64,000 nucleotides of DNA, from positions 310,001 through 374,000 of the forward strand of contig JADWQD010000021.1 in assembly GCA_016110215.1 (NCBI GenBank), given 5' to 3'. Source of the DNA: Capronia americana. Lineage: Eukaryota > Ascomycota > Eurotiomycetes > Chaetothyriales > Herpotrichiellaceae. The notes below the pieces were generated by a model. It made no database searches, had not been told where the DNA came from, and was given only the letters and a program-made list of their open reading frames with translations. A program made the position numbers and the translations under genes. Numbering within the stretch: position 1 is the stretch's first letter; each line of letters begins with the position of its first letter. This document shows, one piece after another, positions 12,041 through 23,993 of the stretch.

Positions 12041-13886
12041 ATACCTTGCCGAACCATACAAGAATACTGGAGACATGCCAGGCAACGTTAATAGCAGGGG
12101 TACAAGGTGATGCGGACTTTGCTGCAGTAGCAGCATTGCAGTCGCCTGCACGGAGCAGTGCGGAGAACGACCGGTCGCACAATTCGGGATAATTGAAGGC
12201 GAGCTCCCCACATGAGAGCTTACGTCGCCAACCCCAGACTTCGAGGCAGCGACCAGCGGTTATGGCCACAGCGTCTGAAATCGACTAGCGGTCTGAGGCA
12301 CAAGCACGAGTATACCATGAAATTGATCGAGCTGTCACTTCCGGGGTAATGGGCACAGAGACGGTTTTCTTGAGACCCAGCACAATTTTTCGTCCAATGT
12401 CCGGTAGCATGACCTCTCCGGAAAATGTCTTCTCAGCATTACGAGGCGAGGTGTTTTGGAGATCCATCATCGGACAACAATTTGCCAAATTTCCGAGCCG
12501 CCTTGCGGGCCCAGTTCTGAAGGTACCATTTCGAGACTCAAGACGGGAGCCGCACGGGGCGGAGCAGTCAAACTATGCGCTGGCCCGAAGGATTACTGCT
12601 GCACGTCCCTCCCGGAGGGGGAACAACTGCTGTCTTTGTTTTTCTAATCTGGGGGTGAGAGGCGGAGAGCTATTCCCCACTGTGCAACCTTCCTCCCACA
12701 TTGCGCACCGCTGTTCTAGGCCAACCAAGCAAGTTTCGAATCTCCAAGCGGTGACCGGCACTTCTATTCTGGTAGGCCGGATGTGTACTACTCCAACTAC
12801 TATTGTTCACCCAAATCAGGTTGGCCTAGGCGCTCCCCCACAAATGAGGAGAGCCCATCTTGGCTACACAACCATTCAGTACTCGTACAGGCCTCGATCT
12901 CGCGGCCACCACCGCTTCATTCGGCACTCAGCTTATGCAGGATTGTGCGGCCCTAGTCAGCGTCTTCCGTTCTTTCTCGCGGGCCCGTCTTCTAGTGGCG
13001 TTTCCCCGCGTTTCTTGCATTGGACGCCTCCCTGCAACTGCGGGTGGGGCGTCTAGCCGTGCTGAGGTCCCCTGGTGGCTCCAGATGGTAGCTTTCTCCG
13101 CTAGTGCTTGGTCCTTGGATATCATCCGTCTTTTCGACGTCGATCCCGTGCTGTGCTACTACAGGTCACTTTCCAAGAAGCAACGTCACTCGTTGCCCGT
13201 CTTGCTCGATACGAGGAGTTTTTTCGGTGCTGTCATGTTCCAAGGGCAATCAACAGAGCAGTCGAGGCTGCCAGATACTGATATGATCCTCGCTGGAGCT
13301 GCCTGTCGGCACCCTCGCTGATGCTAGCCGCCTTGAGCTGGAGGGGATCACAGTATCCCGGTCAGCCCGAATGCGAGCTACCCATGGAGCTGCCGCTCTC
13401 TCCTGCACCTCGAAGCACACCCTGTTGACATCGACGTGCTGGGCATCTGCAGCCATGAGGAGCCCGGTGTCTCGTACTTCGCAGGTCCTCAGTTCGCTTG
13501 GATGTCAATCGGACTCTTTCAGTGCTCAACTCCCAGGCTGATATCCCCGTCAGCCTGAATCTGATTGACCAAACCCCGCATATTCAACTCAAAGTCAGCT
13601 CGTCTCCAGCTTTGCTCCAGATGATCATCTTACCAGGGTGCTCAAACATGGAGCGAGATACTCTCATTTGCGGAGCCTGGTGTACGCGTCTGCGCGACCC
13701 CCTCCCTCTCCACCATCCACTCTCCCGAGAGGAGGAGACGAGCAGGGTTTCCAATATCCTTATATTGCTGAGCTCTGCTCTTTGATCTGCTCTCCTTTCT
13801 TCTTTCCCAACCCGCTCCTGGATGAGCAGAAGCAGATCTATTGTTGCCTCAATACATCGAACAGTCGTTCTTTGAACAACGCCATC
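12041..13886. other. Gene-poor interval upstream of alcohol oxidase
   Basis: This 1.85 kb has several short open frames on both strands, none with a recognisable domain or plausible splice partners. The last few hundred bases should be the alcohol oxidase promoter and leader; they include pyrimidine-rich tracts around 13685-13730 and 13780-13815. Confidence 0.45.
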
Positions 13887-16051
13887 ATGACGATCCCGGA
13901 CGAAGTTGATATTATCGTCTGCGGTGGTGGCAGCTCAGGATGTGTGCCAGCTGGACGTACGTGATGTTCCACGGCAAGTGCATCAGTGATGCAGGACTAA
14001 CATCGTCGTAGGTCTGGCCAACCTGGACCACAATCTCCAAGTCCTGTTGATTGAGGGGGGAGAGAACAATCTCAACAACCCATGGGTGTACCGTCCTGGT
14101 ATCTACCCGAGGAACATGAAGCTCGACTCCAAGACGGCAACGTTCTACTACTCTCGACCCTCGGAATGGCTTGATGGTCGTCGCGCCGTCGTTCCCTGCG
14201 CCCATATCCTCGGAGGTGGCAGCTCGATCAATTTCATGATGTACACTCGTGCAAGTGCTTCTGATTATGATGACTTCCAATCCAAGGGCTGGACTACCAA
14301 GGAACTCATCCCCTTGATGAGGAAGCACGAGACCTACCAGCGTGCTTGCAATAACCGCGACATCCACGGGTTCGAAGGTCCCATCAAGGTCTCTTTCGGC
14401 AACTACACCTACCCGATCATGCAAGACTTCCTCCGGGCTGCTGAGTCTCAGGGCTTCCCCGTCACGGACGATCTCCAAGATCTTGTGACTGGACATGGTG
14501 CTGAGCACTGGCTCAAGTGGATCAACCGTGATACTGGCCGTCGGTCCGATGCCGCGTCTGCCTACATTCATGCAACTCGTGCCAAATACCAGAATCTCCA
14601 CCTCCAGTGCAACACCAAGGTCGACCGAGTGGTCATCGAGAACGGCACTGCTGTCGGTGTTTTGACCGTGCCAACCAAGCCGACAGCTGGTCCCAACCCC
14701 GAACGCAAATTCTGGAAAGCACGCAAACTCATCATTGTCAGCTGTGGTACTCTGAGCTCACCTCTGGTTCTGCAACGATCTGGCATCGGTGACCCAGAGA
14801 AGCTCAGGAAGGCAGGTGTCAAGTGCATCGTCGACCTTCCGGGTGTCGGTCTCAACTTCCAGGACCACTATCTACACTTCGCCACCTACCGGGCCAAACC
14901 CGACACCGAGTCTTTTGATGACTTTGTCCGTGGCGTCCCCGAAGTCCAGAAGGCTGTCTTTGATGAATGGAACATCAAGGGCACTGGTCCATTGGCTACT
15001 AATGGTATCGACGCCGGTGTCAAGTCACGACCCACCGCAGAGGAGCTTGAGGAAATGAAGAAATGGCCTACTCCCGAGTTCGTCACCGAGGGAGGCTGGG
15101 ACAGCTACTTCAAGAACAAGCCCGACAAGCCAGTCATGCACTACTCCGTCATTGCTGGTTGGTTCGGCGACCACTTGGACATGCCTGCCGGCAAGTTCTT
15201 CACCATGTTCCACTTCTTGGAGTACCCGTTCTCGCGTGGCTTCACCCACATTGTCTCCCCAGACCCATACGAGGCTCCTGACTTTGATGCGGGCTTCATG
15301 AACGACAAGCGTGATATGGCGCCCATGGTTTGGGGCTACATCCAGTCTCGCGAGACTGCTCGTCGCATGCAAGCCTATGCTGGTGAAGTTACGGGCATGC
15401 ATCCTCACTTCAACCACGATTCACCGGCCCGAGCACTGGACATGGATGTTGCCACCCGGAACGCCTATGGTGGACCGAACCACATCACTTCCAACATCAT
15501 CCACGGAAGCTGGACCCTCCCAATCGATCATGGAGAGCAACCAGCGGACAGCTTCCTCAATTCGAACAAACACCCATACCGTGCGCCACTGAAGTACAGC
15601 AAGGCAGATGGTACGTGTTTCAGTTCCATGAGTCAGATATCAGTTCACTAACCTTTGTACAGTTGCTCACATCGAGAAATGGGTCCAGCGACACACCGAG
15701 ACCACATGGCACAGCTTGGGAACATGCTCCATGGCTCCTCGCGAGGGCAACAGTATTGTCAAGCATGGTGTCTTGGACGAGAGACTGAATGTTCACGGTG
15801 TGAAGAACTTGAAGGTCTCTGATCTTTCAATCTGCCCTGACAATGTTGGCTGCAACACCTTCTCGGTAAGCCCCTCCACTCTAATCGGATCTTCGATGCA
15901 TACTAACATGAGAATCCAGACTGCCCTCCTGATTGGCGAGAAGTGCGCCGTCCTCTCTGCCGAAGACCTTGGCTATAGTGGTGCTGCTCTGGACATGAAG
16001 ATTCCACCATACCACGCTCCCGGAGAGGCAGTTGGTCTTGCGCGTTTGTAA
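13887..16051 (+). CDS. AOX1: Alcohol (methanol) oxidase, GMC oxidoreductase, peroxisomal
   Basis: Four exons (13887-13956, 14012-15610, 15663-15865, 15920-16051) with introns of 55, 52 and 54 bases give 667 residues, close to yeast alcohol oxidases (about 663). The FAD-binding loop GGGSSG lies at residues 13-18. The GMC signature GRRAVVPCAHILGGGSSIN, the long central segments, and the catalytic His (TETTWHSLGTCSM) and Asn (DNVGCNTFS) motifs of exon 3 are all present. Similarity to methylotrophic yeast AOX is very high throughout (for example LANLDHN.., SASDYDDF, YPFSRGF). The enzyme oxidises short primary alcohols with O2 to aldehyde and H2O2. The C-terminus GLARL ends in ARL, a plausible type-1 peroxisomal signal. 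In filamentous fungi the likely role is handling methanol from pectin or lignin demethylation; that role is inference. Confidence 0.95.
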
Positions 16052-17683
16052 ATGGGTCGAGCAGAAATGGGGAAAAGCGGAAAACTGTAGGGAACCTGCA
16101 GAGCTGAAATCGATAGTCTTAACGTATTCTATCGCTCACCATCACGCTCCTCTTAACAAATTCGTCCACGTACATCCCTCTTCGATTCTCTCGTGAGAGA
16201 GACTTAGTTTCGGGAGTCCTGGAGGTCCCAGTTTGTCCAGTGTAGTACACGTACACACTCCAGGGTGACGCCCAAACGGTGGACCAACGGTCAACCACGG
16301 GCAGTTCACGCCAAAATTGGCTGTCTTCAAGGCCACTCAACAATGTTCAGAACGCGGGATGTATAAAGTGACTGCATGGGTAGTCAGAGAATCACCTACC
16401 CTTTCCTGTATCGGTATTACTGCCTAACAATTTTTACTCATCGTAGTACTGCATACAAGCTGCGAGGTATTCCAAGTGACGTACGGAATACTCAGTAAGA
16501 TTTACGGGTTCCCTTCGCCCGAATGAGTTGATAACAGCACCGCAGTCAAACAATTTAGATTTAACGCCTAGCATTTATGACTGATATAGAACTGGTAACC
16601 GTCCGACTTTCCAGGCAGCTACATTCATGTCGTGGTGTGAACGACCCTACGTGCACTATCCCCTCGTCTATTAGCCTTGTGAAATGATTTCCCGCTGACC
16701 CGAGTAGATGCCCGTGGGACGAGATGCCACTGGTATGGCGCCCCACAATATTCCCGGATGACCTATCCGGACGCAACGGCACCGGGTAGCAGCGGCATAG
16801 CCTCCGTGCCTCCATCGGAGGATTCGTACTTTGTACTTGTGGACAGAGCAAGAGCGATTGCTTTTGAGGAAAGGGGCAAATCCTTCCCATCGACCTGGTG
16901 CATCGATTGCTATTCTACCAACCCAGTACTCGTACGCCGATCATGGACGATGACAGGCGTTGGCGCTTTGGCTGGCTGTGATCGAGATTTGGAAATTCCA
17001 GGGTGTGATCACCGTTATTGTGATCCGATCACCGGGCAATTGTGGTGCCACGCCCCCGCCCGCCCCACGCCATCGTCGGGGAAAGGCCCCAAGCCCAACG
17101 TGGCTCGGTTGGTGGGCAAGCCGCCGATGTCATCGGCCACGCCGGAAACGAAGCAGCGCGAAGCCTGTTCGCTGCAAATCGGCGCAGTTCGTGTCTGAGC
17201 TTGGTGAGACCTCACGAATCGAAGATGATCGTCATGGTCCCATTCATCGTCCAGCTCCTAACGCAAGAGAGCATCGTCCGCCGTCAGGGAGCCACAACGT
17301 CAGGTTCATGCAATTGGTCCTCAGTCAACCGGTGCACCGCCTTCGGCCCTGACCCCGGTCCGTCTGAGCTCATTGTTTACTGGGACGATCCCAATGCCAG
17401 GGTGCCAGGGAACCGCTGCCCTGACGTCGGGGAAAATCATGGCAAGGTGTGATCGTCGAGTTCAAGGGGAAGTCTGTTCCTGGAGACTGTTGCGCCTCTG
17501 AAGTACTCGTAGTACTTGTCAACTTACGGGACCTGGCCAGAACTTCGACTTCAACGCTTTTATGCACGTTGCAGCCTTTTCGTATCCATTGAGAGTCTAT
17601 TTTCGAGAATCGCCACACCACCTCTGATGGCCTCATCAGCTTGTCTCAGTTGCTAAACGAGGCCCCGACCTGTGCTCCCGACA
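16052..17683. other. Intergenic region with GTGATC dyads
   Basis: This 1.6 kb between alcohol oxidase and the kelch gene has no supported exon. The only structured element I noticed is the pair of GTGATC palindromes at 17005-17032, listed separately. Confidence 0.45.
17005..17032. promoter_or_regulatory. Paired GTGATC palindromes
   Basis: GTGATCAC at 17005-17012 is an 8-base perfect palindrome. Seven bases later, 17020-17032 reads GTGATC-C-GATCAC, a 13-base dyad with a single central base. Another GTGATC lies just upstream near 16979 and one near 17450. The layout resembles a dimeric regulator site about 650 bases upstream of the kelch gene, but no known factor was matched. Confidence 0.3.
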
Positions 17684-20182
17684 ATGCCTGCCATTACTTC
17701 TCGAGATTTCGATCGTGACTGTTCCACCACATCCACCCGTACACCAGACTTGACTCATCCTCGTCGCCGGACTCCTCTGGAATCTGACAGCCTTTGTGGC
17801 TCCCGAGGCCCAAACTCGTGTAACGGAGAACCTCCGCGCCGGAATTCTGCATTTCTCGAAGTTGGGCTTGGTGGCGAGGACGCCATAATCGACTCAAAGT
17901 TGAGACGAGATTCACGACCGAAGTCACAGGTCTACTTTCAGAGAGAAGTCGACGTTGACAAACCCGAAGCCGTCGACTCTTCCGCAACTTCACCGGCCGA
18001 TAACCTGCCGCGACCACAGATGTCTTCATACTTTCCCACCCTTCCCCGACTTCTTCTCATCGCCCTTGCCATCGTTTTGGTTGCTCCAAGTCTTCGCGGC
18101 TCCCCGCTATTGACAGCCACAGCAAACCCTCTGGGCCGAAAATCTGGTTCTTCAGGGACCCTTGAACCGTCGGAGGAAGTCAAGAGAGAAACGCTTCTGC
18201 GGAAGAGCAAGAGACAGGACACCCAAACAGACGTTTGTAAACGATGGGCAGGGCAGAGTGCCATCGTCAATGGGACGTTGTACTACTACGGAGGGAGAGC
18301 AACAACCTCTGCTGATCAGACCACCAACGAATGGAGTATGCTGCCTTGCCTTGCCTTCAAAAATTCTCTCCTTTACGCGCTAATACTTGGATCTGCAGAC
18401 AACGATTTCCTTGCGATAGACTTAACCAAGTCCTGGCAGATCTCCTCGCCATCACTAACCGGCCTCCCCGTGCCTAGCGGTCCACCTGCTGTTTCGCTTG
18501 GCTACTTATGGAATTCATACGACGCTCTATATCTCTACGGCGGTGAATTCTCTGACACGCCCGTCGCGTCCCCGGTCCCATTTTCAACTTGGGCGTTCGA
18601 CATCTCTTCGTCGTCTTGGTCTGAGTCATCCAGTCCAAAAACGAGCTCCGGGAAGAATTCAGAGCCGGCAAATCAGCCGGTCCAGCGTGCAGCAGAAGGT
18701 GCAGGGGTCTCGGTGCCCAGTCTGGGTCGGGGCTTCTACTTTGGAGGGCATCTGGATTTCTTGACTACTCCAGGGTGGTCCGTGTCAGTTGCACGCGTCT
18801 ACCTCAAAGGCCTGCTTGAATACACCTTTCCAGGGTACAGTAATTCTGCCGTAAACGGTGGACAAGCTGCAGGCTCATCTGGCATCTACCGCAATATTAC
18901 GGATGGTGGCACTCAAGATTCAGCAGGCTTTCCCGAGCGCGCAGATGGTCTCCTGGTCTACGTTCCCGGTTACGGTAAATCTGGCATCATCTTGGGTCTC
19001 GCGGGTGGTACAAATGCAACCTTCACTCAAATGAACGTTATCGACGTCTACGATGTTGATTCATCCACCTGGTACAAGCAAGCAACATCGGGGCCGACTC
19101 CTGACATCCGAGTCAATCCCTGTGCGGTAGCTGTCTCCGCCGCTGACGGAAGCTCCACGCAAGTCTATATGTACGGAGGGCAGAACCTCCTGCCGTATGG
19201 CGAGCAGAAGCAGTACGATGACATGTGGATTCTGTCAATCCCTGCTTTCACTTGGATAGAGGTTGACACTGGGAACCAAGCCAATCCCCCGGGAAGAGCT
19301 GGACACATGTGCCATGTCTGGAACGCGCAGATGGTAGTGGTCGGGGGATACGTCGGCCAGGATTTATCATGCGACAACCCCGGAATCTATGTCTTCAACA
19401 CCAGTTCTCTGCAGTGGCAGAGCGATTACGCTGCGCTGCAGACGGACGACGATCTCAATAGGCAGAAAAGCCAGCAGGACGATCCCTCGGCTCTACAAGG
19501 CTCATTCGGCTACTCCGTTCCAGCAAAGGTTCAGTCAGTAATTGGTGGCAATGGCGTTGGGGCAGCGACCGTCACGGCTCCTGCTCAGGCCGCTACTCAA
19601 GGACCTCTCGCCACGGGAGGCCCGATAACATACACTGTCACGCAATCGGACGGATCTGTGGCTACGGAGACGGCTTCACCTACCGGCACAGGTGGTAGTG
19701 CTCCCAGTGTACAGCCTGGCAATCAAGACCACGGATCTTCCGGTGGCAGCAATATTGGAGCGATCGTCGCAGGTGTTATTGCTGGTCTGCTTGCCGTCGT
19801 CGCCGCGTACCTGGGCTTTTGCGTCTGGCTCTATCGCAAACAGCTGGCAGTATACAAGAACCACGTTGCCATGGCGCAAAATCAACATCTCACGGGTGAC
19901 CCGAGGTTCATTGGTGCGGCGGCAGCGGCCAATCGACCGTTCACTGACAAGAGCCAGCCGTCCAGTGAAGGGAGTCGCTATAGCGCAGACAACCGCAGCG
20001 GCAGCAGCGGAGGCAGAGCCAACCAATTGTCGAGTAACAACCCATACCGCAACGTCCCTGGAGGCACCGGGGCCGCGACTGCAGCAAGCAGTACGGAAGA
20101 CCTGATGGCAGGCCAGGAACCGAGCTTCTTGGGTGTCGTGTTGAACCCCAGACGAAGCTTGAGGGTGGTGAATAGGGATTAA
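17684..20182 (+). CDS. Kelch-repeat single-pass membrane protein
   Basis: Two exons, 17684-18335 and 18399-20182, are joined by a 63-base intron (gtatgc..ctgcag); splicing restores NEWNNDFLAIDLTKSW, typical of fungal kelch cell-surface proteins. Kelch-like blades with GG and YGG motifs run through the middle (YYYGGRATT, LYLYGGEFS, FYFGGHLDF, YMYGGQNLL, VVVGGYVGQ). A Ser/Thr-rich stalk follows, then a transmembrane helix near GAIVAGVIAGLLAVVAAYLG and a cytoplasmic tail rich in S, N and G. There are two candidate starts: the ATG at 17684 gives a 112-residue polar leader before a hydrophobic helix, while the ATG at 18020 (MSSYFPTLPRLLLIALAI) would make that helix an N-terminal signal peptide. 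The second fits a surface protein better. Function is unknown. Confidence 0.8.
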   Translation: MPAITSRDFDRDCSTTSTRTPDLTHPRRRTPLESDSLCGSRGPNSCNGEPPRRNSAFLEVGLGGEDAIIDSKLRRDSRPKSQVYFQREVDVDKPEAVDSSATSPADNLPRPQMSSYFPTLPRLLLIALAIVLVAPSLRGSPLLTATANPLGRKSGSSGTLEPSEEVKRETLLRKSKRQDTQTDVCKRWAGQSAIVNGTLYYYGGRATTSADQTTNEWSMLPCLAFKNSLLYALILGSADNDFLAIDLTKSWQISSPSLTGLPVPSGPPAVSLGYLWNSYDALYLYGGEFSDTPVASPVPFSTWAFDISSSSWSESSSPKTSSGKNSEPANQPVQRAAEGAGVSVPSLGRGFYFGGHLDFLTTPGWSVSVARVYLKGLLEYTFPGYSNSAVNGGQAAGSSGIYRNITDGGTQDSAGFPERADGLLVYVPGYGKSGIILGLAGGTNATFTQMNVIDVYDVDSSTWYKQATSGPTPDIRVNPCAVAVSAADGSSTQVYMYGGQNLLPYGEQKQYDDMWILSIPAFTWIEVDTGNQANPPGRAGHMCHVWNAQMVVVGGYVGQDLSCDNPGIYVFNTSSLQWQSDYAALQTDDDLNRQKSQQDDPSALQGSFGYSVPAKVQSVIGGNGVGAATVTAPAQAATQGPLATGGPITYTVTQSDGSVATETASPTGTGGSAPSVQPGNQDHGSSGGSNIGAIVAGVIAGLLAVVAAYLGFCVWLYRKQLAVYKNHVAMAQNQHLTGDPRFIGAAAAANRPFTDKSQPSSEGSRYSADNRSGSSGGRANQLSSNNPYRNVPGGTGAATAASSTEDLMAGQEPSFLGVVLNPRRSLRVVNRD

Positions 20183-22027
20183 ATTGAAGATAATTGAGTG
20201 GAGGGAAACATTTACGATTCGATGAACCAAAAGAAATGATTTGAAGAGGCACATATTTGCGGACACAAAGTACACGTACAGCTGATGCCGCGTGTTTATG
20301 GACTTTCGCTACTGTATATATATACCCACACAGCGATTCGAAAAGGTCTTGATAGATTGGACTGAGGTCGTCCGAGGAGTGTAGGACGCGGCTGCGAACA
20401 CGGGCATGTTGACCCGAGAAGAATGATAAAGGTCGATTCAAAGTCACATCTCTATTCCTACCTTTGCTGTGGATGCAGCGACGAGGCCGTTGGGACCTTG
20501 TGGCGGCCTGCTCGCACACCCTACGCAGTCCCTCAATCGATCTCAGACCATCAGACGCTGGCTTACCAAGGACGTCGACAAATGCGTCGACTTTAGCCTC
20601 AGGCGAAGAGTGGAAGGGAAAGATTCTGTCCGCAGAGGAGGCCTGACACGTACAAAGGCCGTGCCGGACAGACCGTGCGCATGTACTTGGAAGACATAAG
20701 TCGTCATACATTCTGTCCCATTGCAAGCTGAGGCAGGACTCCTCGCACCACGGCCGGTCTTACTGTAGGGTGAAGTTTGCGAATCCGCTCTGTGAGACAA
20801 CCATATAACCGCACCCAAGAGGGACAGGTCGCATGGTGTTGAGAAAGCGTCTTTTCGGCAATCGGCCGAAGGTCCAGAGAACAAATTAGAACTCATTGGG
20901 TTCACAGCGCCTCTTGGCAGCAAGCGCTTTACGAATCTGTGTAGAGCCGTAATCAGATATTACACCAAACCGGACTTGCTGACGTTCCAAGCAGGGTCAC
21001 TTGATGCATGTTGCCGGCAACCGATACGGCGTCCAGCAGCATTCCCCATCAAGGCGAGAGGTGATGGTTCTCAGGTCAAGGACTTCCCACGTAGAACGAG
21101 CTTGAAGCACGCGCGAGGTAGTAGTTGATCAAGATGATAAAAGGTGAAGCAAAAGTGAAGCAAAAGTGAAAAGAGGTTTTGCAAGGTTGTTTACGGCGAG
21201 TTCACAAGCCGGGGATTTGCCGGACAGCCATCTTCCTTCCGCCAGATTCCAAGCTGGTCTGGATACTCATACAGTCCTCTGTTACCAGAACATATCCATA
21301 GAATAAGCCATTAACATTGTGACACCTCCAACTGCAGGACGCCTGGAATATTTTCACCTTGTCTTACGTCCCAAGGCGCTTCTGGACGGACTACAACGTA
21401 CACAGGAGACCACCAACCTTCTATTATCCGTTTTGGTCGAATACCGAGGCACTACAGCTGCGCCAAGTGTCGAAGGAAGGGTGGAAGGGTGATGGACGAC
21501 GTCTCTGCTACTACTGCTTAAAAATCGGCTATCGCCACTCCCCCGTAGGTGCCGTGGATTGGGTGGAATGAGGGGCGCAGGCGGCACCAACCCCACCATC
21601 ACACGAGGAACAAGAAATTTCGGCCGCCAGCAACCAGAATCGATGTTGACCGTCCTCAACGCATCTGGCTATCTCCGATCTTTTCTCCATGTTGTCCAAG
21701 TGCCGCTCTTCCCTTTACCATGGCTGCTTGTCCCCGCCCTGGACGACTTGTCTCTCCGATGACTGGTTTGCACGGCATCTCGTTCCGAGAATCTCAACAT
21801 CGTACGTGCTTGATCAGATATTGGTGAGTTCACCGCAAGAAAGATGCCACTTTGGCTGAGTAGGTTCATTCGCTCTTTCATGACTGCGTCTCTCCTTCAC
21901 CGTCCATTTTCGTGTCTCAAGCGGCGTGCTTGTTATTGCCTCTCAACTGGAGTGATATTGGCTTCATCGCGAGCCCATCGTACTATATTCGAGTCGATCT
22001 CTACCCCACGAGCCTCCTTCGCCCACA
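20183..22027. other. Intergenic region before the MFS gene
   Basis: This 1.85 kb has no supported gene. A TATATATATA tract near 20317 may belong to the 3' processing signal of the kelch gene. A short direct repeat lies at 21144-21173. The long antisense frame running from here into the kelch gene is a shadow. Confidence 0.45.
21144..21173. repeat. Short direct repeat, GTGAAGCAAAA unit
   Basis: GTGAAGCAAAA is repeated in tandem about two and a half times. It lies in non-coding DNA with no visible role. Confidence 0.6.
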
Positions 22028-23993
22028 ATGTCAGATCCTGAAAAGGCGATTCCGCCGGTCGTCGTCTCGCAGTGGCCAATCAGTCCTTGCTCGTCTCCGC
22101 AAACACCTACACACAAGGAGTTCTGGTCACCTACTGGAACTTCTCCCACCTCTTCGAGATCGGACTCGGACAACGATGAACGTGCCCTTACACTCACCAT
22201 TACACAAGCGTCGCGACAATCGGCCAACCGAACGGCCACGCGGGTCACAACGCACGGCACGGATTTCACGTTAGATCCCAACTTCGAGGTGGACTTCGCC
22301 CCCGACGACCCTGGCGATCCCAGGAATTGGTCAATGTGGTACAAGTCATATGCGATCTTCTCAATCTCGTTCGGCACGTTATGTGTGGTGATGTATTCAA
22401 CGTCATACACGGCAGCCATGGCAGCCATGATGCTGGAGTTTGGGATCACGTCGGAACCGGTCGCGACCCTGGGTGTCACGGCCTACTTGTTGGGGCTCGC
22501 CGTGGGTTCGTTGCTTCTTGCACCTATTGCCGAGACCTACGGCCGGAAACCAGTGTACACGATATGCCAGGCTGCGTTTACCATTCTCGTTCTTCCTGCA
22601 GCGCTAGCCCAGGATTTGCAAAGTGTGATTATTGTGCGGTTCTTTGGCGCGTTGTTCGGGAGTGCCATGATTGCGAATGCCCCTGGGTCAATAGCAGATC
22701 TTGTATCCGACGAATATCGTGCCACGGCCTTCTCCATCTGGTCGATCGGGCCCATGAATGGCCCGGTCGTGGGGCCAACCATAGGCGGATTCGTGACCCA
22801 GTACTTGGGCTGGCGCTGGACGAACTGGGTGGTCATGATATGGGGGGGCGTCTCGTTCGTTTTCCTGGTTCTTCTCCAGGAGACGTACGCCCCGGTGCTT
22901 CTCCAGCGTAGGGCAAAGAAAATGCGAAGAGAAAACGACGATGAGCGTTACTGGAGCCGCTACGACATTCGTGTCGGCTTTTGGGAGCTGATGCGAATCA
23001 ATCTAAGGCGGCCGTTCGTCATGGCTTTGACCGAACCGATCTGCATATTCTGGAATGTGTACATCTCGATCTGCTATGGTACGTCCCGTGATGGCCGAAA
23101 TCACCTCGGTTTTCCCATCCACCACGTCAAGCCACGTGTAACGCTTCTATGCATGTGTGCGAACTCCGCTGACAGTCTGACGCGCAGGGATACTATATTT
23201 GTGCTTCGTCGCTTACCCGATAGTCTTCACCGAATACCGCGGCTGGTCGACCGGGATTTCTGGCCTGTCCTTCCTGGGGATCGGTATCGGCACCATGATC
23301 ATCATCTGCAGCGCAACGCCTATCCGCTGGATGATCAATTCGCACAAGCGTGACGCCGACGGCAACGTCCCTCCAGAAGCTATGATGAGCATTGTGTGCA
23401 TTGCCGCGATTCTGGTCCCAGTAGGTGAGATATGGTTCGCGTGGACGTGCTATCCTATCAAGATTCACTGGGCCATCTCCATCGCCGCGGGGATCCCCTT
23501 CGGTTTCGGCAACGGCGCTGTCTTCATCTACGCGGGTAACTACTTGGCCTACAGCTATGGGATCTACGCCGCGAGCGCCATGGCCGGCAACGCCGTGATG
23601 CGATCCTTCCTCGGCGGCACACTGCCCCTCGCCGGCCCATCGATGTATCGCGCGCTGGGACCCAACTGGGCGGGCACATTACTAGGAATCCTCGAGATCC
23701 TGATCATTCCGATCCCGTTCCTCTTCTACCGCTACGGCGGGCGCATCCGCGAGAAGTCCACCCTCATCCGCCAGATGCGAGAAGAGGAAGAACGACAGGA
23801 GCGGAAGCGAAAGAAAGCCGAAGAACGCCTGCGCATCGCGGTCATGAGCGGGGATGCGACCGAGACCGCACAGGCGACGACCGAACTCGTCAGGGTGAGG
23901 AGCCGGCTCGATGACGGGAAGAGCCTCGAGGTCGCGGGCCTTGAGACGTTGAATAACATCCAGGGCTTAGGGCCGGGGAAGGAGACGGTGTGA
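22028..23993 (+). CDS. MFS transporter, DHA1 drug/polyamine type
   Basis: Exons 22028-23078 and 23188-23993 join across a 109-base intron to 618 residues. A polar N-terminal tail of about 95 residues ends in the DPGDPRNWSMWYKS motif that precedes the first helix of fungal DHA1 transporters. Twelve hydrophobic segments can be traced. The loop between helices 2 and 3 carries the MFS A-type motif (ETYGRKPVYTI), and GWRWTNWVVMI and PMNGPVVGPTIGGF are typical of the Tpo1/Flu1 multidrug group. The C-terminal tail is a charged helix (REEEERQERKRKKAEERLR). It is probably a plasma-membrane proton antiporter for drugs, polyamines or a metabolite; the substrate cannot be predicted. No biosynthetic gene cluster surrounds it. 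Confidence 0.9.

Noticed and set aside
12349..13056. 235-codon plus-strand frame and overlapping frames between SPF27 and alcohol oxidase
   Set aside because: Composition unlike the neighbouring proteins, no domain on either strand, no splice partners.
13912..14601. 229-codon minus-strand frame opposite alcohol oxidase
   Set aside because: Antisense of a strongly conserved coding exon; no independent homology.
16758..17198. 146-codon plus-strand frame between alcohol oxidase and kelch gene
   Set aside because: No domain, atypical composition, and it overlaps the palindromic GTGATC region.
19941..20726. 261-codon minus-strand frame overlapping the kelch gene tail
   Set aside because: Low-complexity shadow of the S/G/N-rich sense sequence; no domain, no plausible start context.
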